64,000 bases of DNA from Cellulophaga sp. RHA19 (GTDB lineage Bacteria > Bacteroidota > Bacteroidia > Flavobacteriales > Flavobacteriaceae): contig NZ_PHUL01000001.1 of the NCBI RefSeq assembly GCF_002813425.1, positions 2,239,001-2,303,000 of the forward strand. Direction: 5' to 3'. Below the pieces are notes generated by a model. That model was given only the letters and a program-made list of their open reading frames with translations, made no database searches and was not told where the DNA came from. Below are positions 34,530-43,766 of the stretch, in pieces. Within the stretch, counting starts at the first letter, position 1; each line of letters begins with the position of its first letter. The translations under genes were made by a program, and so were the position numbers.

Positions 34530-35471
34530 ATGAAAATAGTAAAAAGTATATTGATGTTTTTGGGAGTGGTTTTAGTGGCAGGCTCTTTAATGTTTGCTGT
34601 ACAGAGTACTTCTGTAATACCACAGTTAAAAGAAGATGTAGATGTTGTGACACCAGAAAATGGATATAAAGTTACTTCTATTGATATTCCTGCAGATTTA
34701 AATTTTGCAGGTGAAGCTGTACCATTAACAGATCCAGAAGTTATGGAGCGTATAGACCGTGAGTTTTTAGTAAATACATACTGGCAATCTAATGCTTTGT
34801 TGTTAATGAAAAGAGCTAATAAATACTTTCCTATAATAGAACCAATTTTAGCTAAAAACGGAGTTCCGGATGATTTTAAGTACTTAGCGGTTGCAGAAAG
34901 CGGATTACAAAATGTAGTGTCGCCTGCAGGTGCAACTGGATTTTGGCAAATTATGAGAGCTACAGGTAAAGAATATGGTTTAGAGGTTAACAGTAATGTA
35001 GATGAGCGTTACCACATTCAAAAATCTACAGAGGTTGCTTGTAAGTACTTAAAAAAGTATAAAAATAAATTTGGAAATTGGACTTTGGCAGCTGCTTCTT
35101 ATAATGCAGGCGCAGGAGCTATTAATAAATATCTAACGCAGCAGAAGGTAGATTCTTATTACGATTTATTATTAGGGCAGGAGACAGGGAGATATTTATT
35201 CAGGATTATGGCGATAAAAGAAATTTTATCTGCGCCAGAAAAATATGGTTTTGAAATTTCTGAAGATGAAATGTATAAAGCTGTGCCTAGCTTTACGGTA
35301 GATTTAGATGTTCCTGTATCTAATTTTGCTGACTTTGCAAATGAGTACGAGATTAACTATAAGATTTTAAAACGTCACAATCCTTGGTTAAGAGAGCCTC
35401 ATTTAAATAATAATTCTAGAAAAAAGTATACTATTGAAATTCCTAATAAAGGATATTATAAAGTAGATTAA
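34530..35471 (+). CDS. Lytic transglycosylase (SLT domain)
   Basis: The start at 34530 (MKIVKSILMFLGVVLVAGSL) gives 313 residues and an N-terminal membrane anchor or signal; a TTG at 34503 is not needed. The SLT domain (about 105-235) has catalytic Glu123 in AVAESGLQN, then SPAGATGFWQIMRAT and AAASYNAGAGAI. The C-terminal 60 residues (FANEYEINYKILKRHNPWLR) resemble a degenerate LysM, as in MltD. It cleaves the glycan strand of peptidoglycan to anhydro-muropeptides. Confidence 0.93.
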   Translation: MKIVKSILMFLGVVLVAGSLMFAVQSTSVIPQLKEDVDVVTPENGYKVTSIDIPADLNFAGEAVPLTDPEVMERIDREFLVNTYWQSNALLLMKRANKYFPIIEPILAKNGVPDDFKYLAVAESGLQNVVSPAGATGFWQIMRATGKEYGLEVNSNVDERYHIQKSTEVACKYLKKYKNKFGNWTLAAASYNAGAGAINKYLTQQKVDSYYDLLLGQETGRYLFRIMAIKEILSAPEKYGFEISEDEMYKAVPSFTVDLDVPVSNFADFANEYEINYKILKRHNPWLREPHLNNNSRKKYTIEIPNKGYYKVD

Positions 35472-35491
35472 GTAGTTATTACTATTAATTT

Positions 35492-35527
35492 AAAAAGCCC
35501 ATTAAACTAAGTTTAATGGGCTTTTTA
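35492..35527. terminator. Terminator after transglycosylase gene
   Basis: A 16-bp perfect stem (core GCCCATTAAAC/GTTTAATGGGC) with a 3-base loop and A/T tails lies between convergent genes. Confidence 0.93.
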
Positions 35528-35551
35528 AATTAAAAATACTTTTCTATATAA

Positions 35552-36067
35552 TTAGATTTTCTTCATTTGTTGCTTCATCATTTTTATCTGATCTGCAAGC
35601 ATACCTTGTTTGTCTAATTTTTTAGCTTCGTTTAAAAGCATTGTAGCTTCTCTTTTACGTCTTTTTTGCATTGCAATACCTGCTAAGCTTAATTTAGCCA
35701 TAGCAACATCATAATCCATTGTTAAACCTAATTTAAGAGCTTTTTTAAAGTATTTTTCAGACTGAGTTAAATTTGTTTGAGAAAAAATAATTCCGTGTAA
35801 GTAATTATAGTACCCTTGTTGTTTAACTGTTAAAGCACCTTCAGGATTTTTAATTTTAGTTAACCATTTTTGAGTTCCAGCAAGGTCTTGCTTTCTCATC
35901 CTTAAAAAGGCAAGTAAAATAATTTCGTTTCTAAAGTAAAGAAATACAAATACAAGAGAAAGTAAGATAAGGGCAATTCCGTTACCTATGTTACCTTCTA
36001 TAAATTGATATACTGCGTATGCTATAATTAAGGCTGCTATACCTATTTTAATGTTTTTATTGAACAT
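35552..36067 (-). CDS. Small membrane protein with TPR-like helical domain
   Basis: The 171-residue protein starts with two membrane helices (about 8-24 and 29-54) and continues with a cytoplasmic helical domain of roughly two to three TPR-like units (QQGYYNYLHGIIFSQTN, AEKYFKKAL-like SEKYFKKALKLGLTMDY). The tail is Lys- and Met-rich (MLADQIKMMKQQMKKI). It starts three bases after the DUF6263-like gene, so the two are co-transcribed. Function is unknown; TPR units usually bind other proteins. Confidence 0.78.
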   Translation of the reverse strand: MFNKNIKIGIAALIIAYAVYQFIEGNIGNGIALILLSLVFVFLYFRNEIILLAFLRMRKQDLAGTQKWLTKIKNPEGALTVKQQGYYNYLHGIIFSQTNLTQSEKYFKKALKLGLTMDYDVAMAKLSLAGIAMQKRRKREATMLLNEAKKLDKQGMLADQIKMMKQQMKKI

Positions 36068-36070
36068 ATT

Positions 36071-36961
36071 TTATTCTTCTATAGTTTTATAAGTAATTGT
36101 TGATGTAATTTTTGTTGGTATTTTTTGATCTCCTAACATTGGTATAGTAGAATTTCCGTTAGTTGTTCCAGTAACTTCCATTGTGTTAATAAAACCAGTT
36201 TTTGCATTAGCTATTGCTTTAGTGGTTTGCGTACCAGTTAAATCCATATTAGCATTTGCATCTTTAACTGTCATTATAACATCTGCAGTACAGCTTAAAG
36301 TGGTTGTGTTAGCATCTTGTGCATCTAAGGTCCACTTGTTTTTAGTATTTAACTTACCAGAGTATTCATTTTCCCAAGTATCTCCAACGGCAACTTTGTT
36401 TGTTGCATTAGGGTAAATGTATGTCATTTGTTTAAAGCTATTGGCTAAACCTTCTGTTCCGTATTCTTTTCCTAAAGATGTTTTTATAGTAGCTAAAGTA
36501 GTAGCATCTGTAATACCAGAGGCATCCATCATTTTAGTCACTAATTTGTCTCCGCCATTAACATTTGTAATATTACCGTTACTAGCCAATGTAATTTTTA
36601 CAGGAACATTTAAAATAGAATTAAACATTGTAGACTGTATGTCTCCTGCTTTAACTTCTTTAGCTTTTACATCCATTAAAACTCCTTGTAGGTTAGATGT
36701 CATCTTCATATTAAGGTCTGTAAAAGACATTTCAATATTATAAGCACCATCTTTTTTTTCTAAAACCTTCATCTTATACTCGCCAGTAATATCATTGGTA
36801 AGCTCGTGAGACATACCTTGCATTTCTTGAGTAATAACTTGTTTAGCATTTTGTTGCACAATAAAAACATCGCCAACAGAAAGTTTGTATTCTAATTTAG
36901 TTTGGGCACTAATACCTGTAAAGTATAGAAAAACCGAGGTAAGAAAGAATAATTTTTTCAT
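36071..36961 (-). CDS. Exported DUF6263-like protein
   Basis: The 296-residue protein has a signal peptide (MKKLFFLTSVFLYFTGISA) followed by a beta-rich domain with YKLSVGDVFIVQQNAKQVIT, EYKMKVLEKKDGAYNIEM and a closing strand pair with TSTITYKTIEE. It resembles DUF6263 proteins of Bacteroidota, which probably adopt a lipid-binding-like fold; this family call is by memory. It lies first in a two-gene unit with the TPR-like membrane protein. Function is unknown. Confidence 0.75.
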   Translation of the reverse strand: MKKLFFLTSVFLYFTGISAQTKLEYKLSVGDVFIVQQNAKQVITQEMQGMSHELTNDITGEYKMKVLEKKDGAYNIEMSFTDLNMKMTSNLQGVLMDVKAKEVKAGDIQSTMFNSILNVPVKITLASNGNITNVNGGDKLVTKMMDASGITDATTLATIKTSLGKEYGTEGLANSFKQMTYIYPNATNKVAVGDTWENEYSGKLNTKNKWTLDAQDANTTTLSCTADVIMTVKDANANMDLTGTQTTKAIANAKTGFINTMEVTGTTNGNSTIPMLGDQKIPTKITSTITYKTIEE

Positions 36962-37031
36962 TTAAAAATAGTGTTATAAATTTGCAAATGCAAAAGTACT
37001 AAAAACAAACTAAAATATTTTATTAATTAGG

Positions 37032-37062
37032 TTTGCTAATGAAAAAACTCTTTGTATATTTG
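37032..37062 (+). promoter_or_regulatory. Housekeeping promoter of rpmH
   Basis: TTTG (37032-37035) and TATATTTG (37055-37062) are separated by 19 bases and followed by CGCCC. This is the clearest Bacteroidota promoter in the window; the leader is about 60 bases. Confidence 0.8.
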
Positions 37063-37127
37063 CGCCCAGCTTTTATAGAGCTAATTTTTTAAGATTATAC
37101 ATTACACTATTATAAAGATATTCTATT

Positions 37128-37289
37128 ATGCCGAAAAGAACGTTTCAACCATCAAAAAGAAAGAGAAAAAATAAACACGGTTTTAGAGAGCGTATGGCTT
37201 CTGTAAACGGAAGAAAAGTTTTAGCTAGAAGAAGAGCTAAAGGTAGAAAAAAACTTACTGTTTCTTCTGAATTGAGACATAAAAAATAA
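37128..37289 (+). CDS. rpmH: 50S ribosomal protein L34
   Basis: A 53-residue, strongly basic protein starting [20 protein letters not shown] and ending SSELRHKK. The [15 protein letters not shown]...[19 protein letters not shown] arrangement is the universal L34 signature, with a slightly longer tail than E. coli (46 residues). It is part of the large subunit near the exit tunnel. In many bacteria rpmH lies by dnaA and rnpA; here neither neighbour is present and it is followed by carB, as in other Flavobacteriia to my knowledge. Confidence 0.98.
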   Translation: MPKRTFQPSKRKRKNKHGFRERMASVNGRKVLARRRAKGRKKLTVSSELRHKK

Positions 37290-37313
37290 TGATTATAGAT
37301 ATCATAAAATAAT

Positions 37314-37348
37314 AAGGTGTTACTTTTTTAAAGTAACACCTTTTTTTT
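37314..37348 (+). terminator. Terminator of rpmH
   Basis: AAGGTGTTACTTT pairs with AAAGTAACACCTT around TTT and is followed by a T run. Confidence 0.93.
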
Positions 37349-37410
37349 GACTATACCGTAGCAAACTACGATTTTTAAAATTACACCCAACACAGTAAAA
37401 ATTAGTTACA

Positions 37411-40263
37411 ATGCCAAAAAGAGAAGACATTAAATCCATTTTATTAATAGGTTCTGGACCAATAGTAATAGGACAAGCGTGCGAGTTTGATTATTCAGGA
37501 TCACAAGCATTACGTTCTTTACGTGAAGATGGTATAGAGACAATCTTAATTAATAGCAACCCTGCTACAATTATGACAGATCCAACAATGGCGGATCATG
37601 TGTACTTAAAACCATTAACTACAAAATCTATTATCGAAATCTTAAAAAAGCACCCTAACATAGATGCTGTTTTGCCAACAATGGGTGGGCAAACTGCATT
37701 AAATTTATGTATAGAGGCCGATGAAAAGGGAATCTGGGAAGATTTTGATGTTGAGATTATTGGTGTAGATATTGACGCTATTAATATCACAGAAGATCGT
37801 GAAAAATTTAGAGAGTTAATGTTAAAAATTGGTGTTGGTATGGCACCGCAAGCAACTGCAACTTCTTTTTTAAAGGGTAAAGAAATAGCACAAGAATTTG
37901 GTTTTCCATTAGTAATTAGAGCTTCTTACACCTTGGGTGGGGCAGGAGCTTCTATAGTGTATAAGCCAGAAGATTTTGATGAGTTACTTAGTGTAGGGTT
38001 AGAAATTTCTCCTATTCATGAAGTAATGATTGATAAGGCCTTATTGGGCTGGAAAGAATATGAGTTAGAGTTATTGCGTGATAAAAATGATAACGTAGTA
38101 ATTATATGTGCTATAGAAAATATGGATCCTATGGGGATACATACAGGAGACTCTATAACTGTAGCTCCTGCTATGACATTATCTGACAGTACTTACCAAA
38201 GAATGCGAGATATGGCTATACATATGATGCGTAGTATTGGTGACTTTGCAGGTGGTTGTAACGTGCAATTTGCTGTTAGTCCAGATGAAAAAGAAGATAT
38301 TATTGCAATAGAAATTAACCCAAGGGTATCTAGATCTTCGGCATTAGCATCTAAAGCAACTGGGTATCCAATTGCAAAAATAGCTTCTAAATTAGCTATT
38401 GGTTACAACTTAGATGAGTTAGATAATCAAATTACAAAATCTACATCTGCTTTATTTGAGCCTACTTTAGATTACGTTATTGTAAAAATACCACGTTGGA
38501 ACTTTGATAAGTTTGAGGGATCTGACAGAACTTTAGGATTACAGATGAAATCTGTAGGTGAAGTTATGGGTATAGGACGTTCTTTTCAAGAAGCATTGCA
38601 TAAAGCAACACAATCATTAGAAATTAAACGTAATGGTTTAGGAGCAGATGGTAAAGGATATAAAGATTACGATCAAATTATACAAAAACTAACTGTGCCA
38701 AGTTGGGATAGGGTTTTTGTAATATACGATGCAATACAATTGGGTATTCCATTGAGTAGAATTCATGAAATTACTAAAATAGATATGTGGTTCTTACGTC
38801 AGTATGAAGAATTACATCACCTAGAAAAAGAAATTTCTAAATATACAGTAGAGAGTTTACCAAGAGAGTTATTGTTAGAAGCTAAACAAAAAGGTTTTGC
38901 AGATAGGCAAATAGCGCATATGTTAGACTGTTATGAGAGTGAAGTACATACAAAGCGTTCTGCTCAAGGCATTAACAGAGTATTTAAACTAGTAGATACA
39001 TGTGCTGCAGAGTTTAAAGCAATGACACCATATTACTATTCTACTTTTGAAGCAGAAATTGAAACACCAGATGGTAAGCGCTATGTACAAAATGATAGTG
39101 TTGTTACCGATAAAAAGAAAATTGTTGTACTTGGTTCTGGACCAAACAGAATAGGGCAAGGTATAGAATTTGATTATTGTTGTGTGCACGGTGTTTTAGC
39201 AGCTGCAGAGTGTGGTTATGAAACAATTATGATTAACTGTAACCCAGAAACGGTTTCTACCGATTTTGATACTGCAGATAAATTATACTTTGAGCCTGTT
39301 TTTTGGGAACACATTTATGATATTATTCAGCATGAGAAACCAGAAGGTGTAATTGTACAGCTAGGTGGACAAACAGCATTGAAGCTAGCTGAAAAATTAT
39401 CTAAATACGGTATAAAAATATTAGGAACTAGTTTTGAGTCTCTAGATTTAGCTGAAGACAGAGGAAATTTCTCTAAAATGTTATTAGAAAATAATATTCC
39501 TTTTCCAAAATATGGTATAGCAGAAACTGCTGATGAGGCATTGACACTAGCAGACGAGTTAGATTTTCCTTTGTTAGTTAGACCATCTTACGTATTAGGA
39601 GGTCAGGGAATGAAAATTGTAATTAACAAAGCAGAGTTAGAGGAGCACGTTGTTAACCTATTAAAATCTATACCAGGTAATAAGCTATTATTAGATCATT
39701 ATTTAGATGGAGCAATAGAAGCAGAAGCAGATGCAATTTGTGATGGCGAAGATGTTTACATAATTGGTATTATGGAGCATATAGAGCCATGTGGTGTGCA
39801 TTCTGGAGATTCTAATGCTACATTGCCTCCTTTTAACTTAGGGGAGTTTGTAATGCAGCAAATAAAAGATCATACTAAAAAAATTGCTTTAGCACTTAAT
39901 ACGGTTGGTTTAATAAACATACAATTTGCTATTAAAGATGATATGGTTTACATTATAGAAGCTAACCCTAGAGCTTCTAGAACGGTACCTTTTATAGCAA
40001 AAGCATACAAAGAGCCTTACGTTAATTATGCTACTAAAGTAATGTTAGGAGATAAAAAAGTAAAAGACTTTAATTTTAACCCTCAGTTAGAAGGTTTTGC
40101 AATTAAGCAACCAGTATTCTCTTTTAATAAGTTTCCTAATGTAAATAAAAACTTAGGTCCAGAGATGAAGAGTACAGGAGAAAGTATTTTATTTATAGAT
40201 AGTTTAAAAGACGATGATTTTTATAACTTATATGCAAGACGTAAAATGTATTTAAGTAAATAA
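37411..40263 (+). CDS. carB: Carbamoyl-phosphate synthase large subunit, lacking MGS domain
   Basis: The 950-residue protein has two homologous ATP-grasp halves (about 1-400 and 560-935), each starting with a GSGP-containing motif (LLIGSGPIVIGQACEFDYSG and VVLGSGPNRIGQGIEFDYCC), joined by an oligomerisation region. It joins bicarbonate, ammonia and two ATP to carbamoyl phosphate for arginine and pyrimidine synthesis. E. coli CarB has 1073 residues; this one ends at about residue 950 (RRKMYLSK), so the C-terminal methylglyoxal-synthase-like allosteric domain that binds UMP and ornithine is absent. The same short form is usual in Flavobacteriia. carA is not in the window. Confidence 0.96.
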   Translation: MPKREDIKSILLIGSGPIVIGQACEFDYSGSQALRSLREDGIETILINSNPATIMTDPTMADHVYLKPLTTKSIIEILKKHPNIDAVLPTMGGQTALNLCIEADEKGIWEDFDVEIIGVDIDAINITEDREKFRELMLKIGVGMAPQATATSFLKGKEIAQEFGFPLVIRASYTLGGAGASIVYKPEDFDELLSVGLEISPIHEVMIDKALLGWKEYELELLRDKNDNVVIICAIENMDPMGIHTGDSITVAPAMTLSDSTYQRMRDMAIHMMRSIGDFAGGCNVQFAVSPDEKEDIIAIEINPRVSRSSALASKATGYPIAKIASKLAIGYNLDELDNQITKSTSALFEPTLDYVIVKIPRWNFDKFEGSDRTLGLQMKSVGEVMGIGRSFQEALHKATQSLEIKRNGLGADGKGYKDYDQIIQKLTVPSWDRVFVIYDAIQLGIPLSRIHEITKIDMWFLRQYEELHHLEKEISKYTVESLPRELLLEAKQKGFADRQIAHMLDCYESEVHTKRSAQGINRVFKLVDTCAAEFKAMTPYYYSTFEAEIETPDGKRYVQNDSVVTDKKKIVVLGSGPNRIGQGIEFDYCCVHGVLAAAECGYETIMINCNPETVSTDFDTADKLYFEPVFWEHIYDIIQHEKPEGVIVQLGGQTALKLAEKLSKYGIKILGTSFESLDLAEDRGNFSKMLLENNIPFPKYGIAETADEALTLADELDFPLLVRPSYVLGGQGMKIVINKAELEEHVVNLLKSIPGNKLLLDHYLDGAIEAEADAICDGEDVYIIGIMEHIEPCGVHSGDSNATLPPFNLGEFVMQQIKDHTKKIALALNTVGLINIQFAIKDDMVYIIEANPRASRTVPFIAKAYKEPYVNYATKVMLGDKKVKDFNFNPQLEGFAIKQPVFSFNKFPNVNKNLGPEMKSTGESILFIDSLKDDDFYNLYARRKMYLSK

Positions 40264-40280
40264 GCAATAGATTTAATTAT

Positions 40281-40322
40281 AAAAAATCCCTATTAGATTT
40301 ATTCTAATAGGGATTTTTTTTT
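40281..40322 (+). terminator. Terminator of carB
   Basis: AAAAATCCCTATTAGA pairs with TCTAATAGGGATTTTT around a 5-base loop; nine T follow. Confidence 0.94.
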
Positions 40323-40334
40323 AGTAATAAATAA

Positions 40335-40377
40335 ACCCCAACAGGGAGAGGAAAAATTCCTCGTCCCAAAGTGGGGG
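40335..40377. repeat. GC-rich nested hairpin, possible REP-like element
   Basis: An outer CCCCA/TGGGG stem (40336-40340 with 40372-40376) encloses an internal loop and a 10-bp inner stem GGGAGAGGAA (40344-40353) with TTCCTCGTCCC (40357-40367, one bulged G) around AAA. G+C content stands out from its AT-rich surroundings and it lies past the carB terminator between convergent genes. It could be a dispersed palindromic repeat or part of an unknown RNA. Confidence 0.6.
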
Positions 40378-40407
40378 TAGTGTTGCATTTTTAATACTGT
40401 ATGCTTT

Positions 40408-41037
40408 TTAATTATTTAAAGGAAGTATTTTGTAGATAGACTTTTCTCCTTTAGTAATTGTTTTAGCTAGTGTTTCAAAAGATTCTTTTTCTGGGTCATC
40501 AGCATTCCAGTCTTTACGTCCTTTATCAAAATCTTCATAATAAGTATCCCAATTGTCATATTTAGTTTTGGCAATAGCTAATACATCTGCTAAAATAGCT
40601 GTAGATTCTTCTTTTGTTAAAAAGTTTGCAGAGTAGCCCATTGCTACATTGTTAGTAATTCTAGCATAGTCCCAAGACTTGTATGCGTAATCTCTTGTTT
40701 TTAAATCTTCTAAAGTTTCTAATAAAGATTCTTTACTAGTTATACCCCAAGCATTTTTTAATACTCTTTTTGCACCAGAGCTATCAGATTTTTCAAAAGG
40801 AAATTCAAATATTTCTTTGTAGCCAACAACTAACTCCTCATTTGTAGAGTAACCAGCATTGGTCATCATAGATTCTACATCACTAGATCCACCATATCCG
40901 TGAATAAAATAAATACCACCAAGCATAAAACTACTTAGTTTTTCATCTTTTAATTCGGTTTTTGTTCCACAAGAGACAATACTTAATAGTATTACAGTGC
41001 ACAATGCAAACAATTTAAATTGTTTTGTATTTTTCAT
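40408..41037 (-). CDS. DUF1266 domain lipoprotein
   Basis: The 209-residue protein has a lipoprotein signal (MKNTKQFKLFALCTVILLSIVSC, Cys23). DUF1266 signatures are NAWGITSKESLLETLEDL, WDYARITNNVAMGYSANFLT and a late W..YY..F..GRKDWN, all typical of the family, whose biochemical role is unknown. Most DUF1266 proteins are cytoplasmic or membrane-associated, so the lipidated form here is of mild interest. About 200 bases with no visible gene separate it from the LytTR regulator. Confidence 0.84.
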   Translation of the reverse strand: MKNTKQFKLFALCTVILLSIVSCGTKTELKDEKLSSFMLGGIYFIHGYGGSSDVESMMTNAGYSTNEELVVGYKEIFEFPFEKSDSSGAKRVLKNAWGITSKESLLETLEDLKTRDYAYKSWDYARITNNVAMGYSANFLTKEESTAILADVLAIAKTKYDNWDTYYEDFDKGRKDWNADDPEKESFETLAKTITKGEKSIYKILPLNN

Positions 41038-41240
41038 AATAAATAGTTGTTTGGTATCTATATTAAAACTTAATTGGATACTTATTTTTATGCTAAAATA
41101 CAGTCTAAGTTTAGTGTAACTTTCTCTGAATATATATCCGCTCTAAATTAACTTATATTCGTTTAGATTTGAGCCTTTTTGTGTTGCTTTAGTATGTATT
41201 TAATGTAAAACGGTATATTATGGTGTTAATCTAATTTTAC

Positions 41241-41975
41241 TTATTGATTAAGTAAGCGTTCTACAAAGTCATTTTTACGACGTGCAGAAACAGGTATTTT
41301 TTCTCCAGATTTTAGAAAAATATAACCGTTTTTATCATATTTGTCTATAAAACTTAAATTTACAACATATGATTGATGCGTACGCATAAAGTTTTTTTCA
41401 GGAAACTGATTTTCAAATTCCTTTATTGGTTTAGATGCTATATAAGATTTACCATCACTTAAATAAAAGGTAGTGTAACCTTTGTCTGATTTGCAATGTG
41501 TTAAATACCTAAACTCAATTACCTGTAGGCCTTCTTGTAAACGCAAAACTAACTTTTCTTTTTTACGTTCTAGCATTTCACTTTTTACAATTTCCAATTG
41601 TTCATTAGCTATTTCTACATTACTGTCTATAGCCTTATCAATAGCGGCTTCTAACTCATCTATATCTACAGGTTTTAAAATATAATCTACCGCTCCGTTT
41701 TTTAGTGCTTGCAAAGCATACTGTTCATAAGCAGTAATAAAAATAACATTGTAGCTTAAATTTGTAGTTTGCTCTAAAAAATCAAACGCATTACCATCTA
41801 ATAGATTAATGTCTAAAAAAATAAGATCTGGTTTACAAGCGTTAGCAACAACTACAGCTTCTTTTACAGATTCGCATTCACCTAAAATGGTAACTTCTTT
41901 ATCTAGAGAGGTTATCATTGCCAATAATCCTTTTCTAATATATAATTCGTCTTCTACAATTAAAGCTTTAAGCAT
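41241..41975 (-). CDS. LytTR-family response regulator
   Basis: The 244-residue protein has an N-terminal receiver domain (phospho-acceptor Asp55 in LIFLDINLLDG, Thr/Lys positions in FITAYEQ and ILKPVD) and a C-terminal LytTR DNA-binding domain (about 140-244: RYLTHCKSDKGYTTFYLSDG, FMRTHQSYVVNLSFIDKYDK). It overlaps the sensor kinase gene by 8 bases and is certainly its partner. The target genes are unknown. Confidence 0.94.
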   Translation of the reverse strand: MLKALIVEDELYIRKGLLAMITSLDKEVTILGECESVKEAVVVANACKPDLIFLDINLLDGNAFDFLEQTTNLSYNVIFITAYEQYALQALKNGAVDYILKPVDIDELEAAIDKAIDSNVEIANEQLEIVKSEMLERKKEKLVLRLQEGLQVIEFRYLTHCKSDKGYTTFYLSDGKSYIASKPIKEFENQFPEKNFMRTHQSYVVNLSFIDKYDKNGYIFLKSGEKIPVSARRKNDFVERLLNQ

Positions 41976-43668
41976 CTTCTTTTTCTATTTTGTAAGGCAA
42001 AGTAAGTGTTACTATTGTACCTTGTTCATTAAATTGTGATCTGTCTTCTATGGTTAAGCCTGTTTCAACTCTTAACTCTTTAGACATAATTTTTAAACGT
42101 TCTGCAGATATTTGGGTAGATACTGATTTTTTACTCTTCCTTTTATTAGTACTTGTTTTATTTATACCTAAGCCATTATCTATAATAATACAGCTAAGTT
42201 TAGAATCTTTAAAGTGAATAAAGATTGATATTTCTGCATTTTCAAAATTATTATTAAATCCGTGTTCAATAGCATTTTCTACAAAAGGCTGCATTAACAT
42301 TGGAGGTATAGAAATGATAGATGTATCTATATTTTCATCAATCTTTAAAGTATACTTAAAACTATTTTCTCTACTCATATTTTGCAAGTCAATATAGTTC
42401 TGTAATGCTTGTAACTCTTCTTTTAAAGACACAAGTTTTTCTCTAGAGTTTTCTAAAATTATACGTAATAGTTTAGAGAATTTAGATAAGTAAATAATGG
42501 CTTTTTTATCTTCTTTATTTAATATCATTCCTTGTATAACAGACAAGCTATTAAATATAAAATGCGGAGTCATTTGTGAACGTAACAACCTTTGCTCCGT
42601 TTGTATTTGTACGTGTGCATTTATAATGTTACGGTATTTAAAAATAAATAGCACAGCAAACAATACTACAACTAGTATAACAAGTATAAAAGCACCCCAA
42701 ATTTTTTGTTTTTCGGCTAAAGCTAACCTGTTATCTATAATTTTAACTTGTTTTTTTAAAGTAGTTTCTCTGGTGTTGGCAAATTCTAATTGTTTAGATG
42801 ATGTTTCTAAGGCTTTTATTTTTTCACTAATTTTTTGCTTAAAAATAGCTTCGTTTAAACTTTCAATTCTAGCTAAATAAGTTACAGCTTTTTCTACATT
42901 ATTTTGATTTTTATACATTAAAAAGTAGTGAGAATAGATACTTTTTTGGTTGTAAAGTGATGTATTGTCAGATATAGAAGTAACGGCAGAGTCTAAATAT
43001 ACTTCTGCTTCTTTATATTTTTCTTGTTTTAAATATGCAAAACCAATATTAGAATAGTGTACACTACGGTTATTTTTTGATTTTTTTATAGACTTTTTTA
43101 AATAAACAATTGCTTCATCCCATTTTTCTAAACCCATTAAAGTTAGAGCATAGTTATTGGTAAATAGTGAAAGCTTCCTATACTTTGGTAGTGTTATGTT
43201 GTTATAAATATCATGAGCTTTTTTGTATTGGTTATTATGGTAATACATCATACCCCATTTAAAACACAGTTTTTGAAACTCAATGGAATCTTTTTCTCTA
43301 AAAACAGGAGCTACTTTTTCACAATATTCAATTCCTTTTGTAATATCATTTAAGTCAATAAGGTTTTCTGCCATTAAATTAAAAGCTCTAACCAAATTGG
43401 TAGTATCTTTTAGTTTCATAGCTTTTTCCGTCATTTTATTAGAAAAAACCAAGCCATTAGAATACTGTCTGGTTCTTCCGTAGGACTTTGTTATATAAAA
43501 TAACTCATCTAAATTAAGTTCTTTAAACTCACTTTTTTTGGTAAGTGTATCTATAACAGCTTCAAATTCTCTGGCTTCAAAAAGCTTTTTTGGAGATTGT
43601 TGAGCTTTTAAACCCGTATATATCAGGGAGCACAACAAAAATGTTATAATAAACTTTAACTTATTCAT
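41968..43668 (-). CDS. LytS-type sensor histidine kinase with TPR sensor region
   Basis: The 566-residue protein has a signal peptide, about six TPR-like helical units in residues 25-280 (SIHYSNIGFAYLKQEKYKEA-type repeats), a coiled segment, one membrane helix (IWGAFILVILVVVLFAVLFI) and a His_kinase domain whose phospho-acceptor is His369 in SQMTPHFIFNSL. An ATPase domain (NAIEHGFNNN, DNGLGI) lies near the C-terminus. The periplasmic TPR region is usual for Bacteroidota kinases of this kind. It probably passes phosphate to the adjacent LytTR regulator. Confidence 0.93.
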   Translation of the reverse strand: MNKLKFIITFLLCSLIYTGLKAQQSPKKLFEAREFEAVIDTLTKKSEFKELNLDELFYITKSYGRTRQYSNGLVFSNKMTEKAMKLKDTTNLVRAFNLMAENLIDLNDITKGIEYCEKVAPVFREKDSIEFQKLCFKWGMMYYHNNQYKKAHDIYNNITLPKYRKLSLFTNNYALTLMGLEKWDEAIVYLKKSIKKSKNNRSVHYSNIGFAYLKQEKYKEAEVYLDSAVTSISDNTSLYNQKSIYSHYFLMYKNQNNVEKAVTYLARIESLNEAIFKQKISEKIKALETSSKQLEFANTRETTLKKQVKIIDNRLALAEKQKIWGAFILVILVVVLFAVLFIFKYRNIINAHVQIQTEQRLLRSQMTPHFIFNSLSVIQGMILNKEDKKAIIYLSKFSKLLRIILENSREKLVSLKEELQALQNYIDLQNMSRENSFKYTLKIDENIDTSIISIPPMLMQPFVENAIEHGFNNNFENAEISIFIHFKDSKLSCIIIDNGLGINKTSTNKRKSKKSVSTQISAERLKIMSKELRVETGLTIEDRSQFNEQGTIVTLTLPYKIEKEDA

Positions 43669-43766
43669 AAAATGGTAGGCTGTTACTTTTTTCTTTAAGT
43701 GATAAAAATAGAATTAATTTTTAGATACTATTAGATTAATAATGGTGTTTTTGGTTTGATGTTCAT

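Noticed and set aside
37357..37376. CGTAG-CAAA-CTACG hairpin with T run just before carB
   Set aside because: A 5-bp stem directly after the strong rpmH terminator is too weak to call an attenuator.
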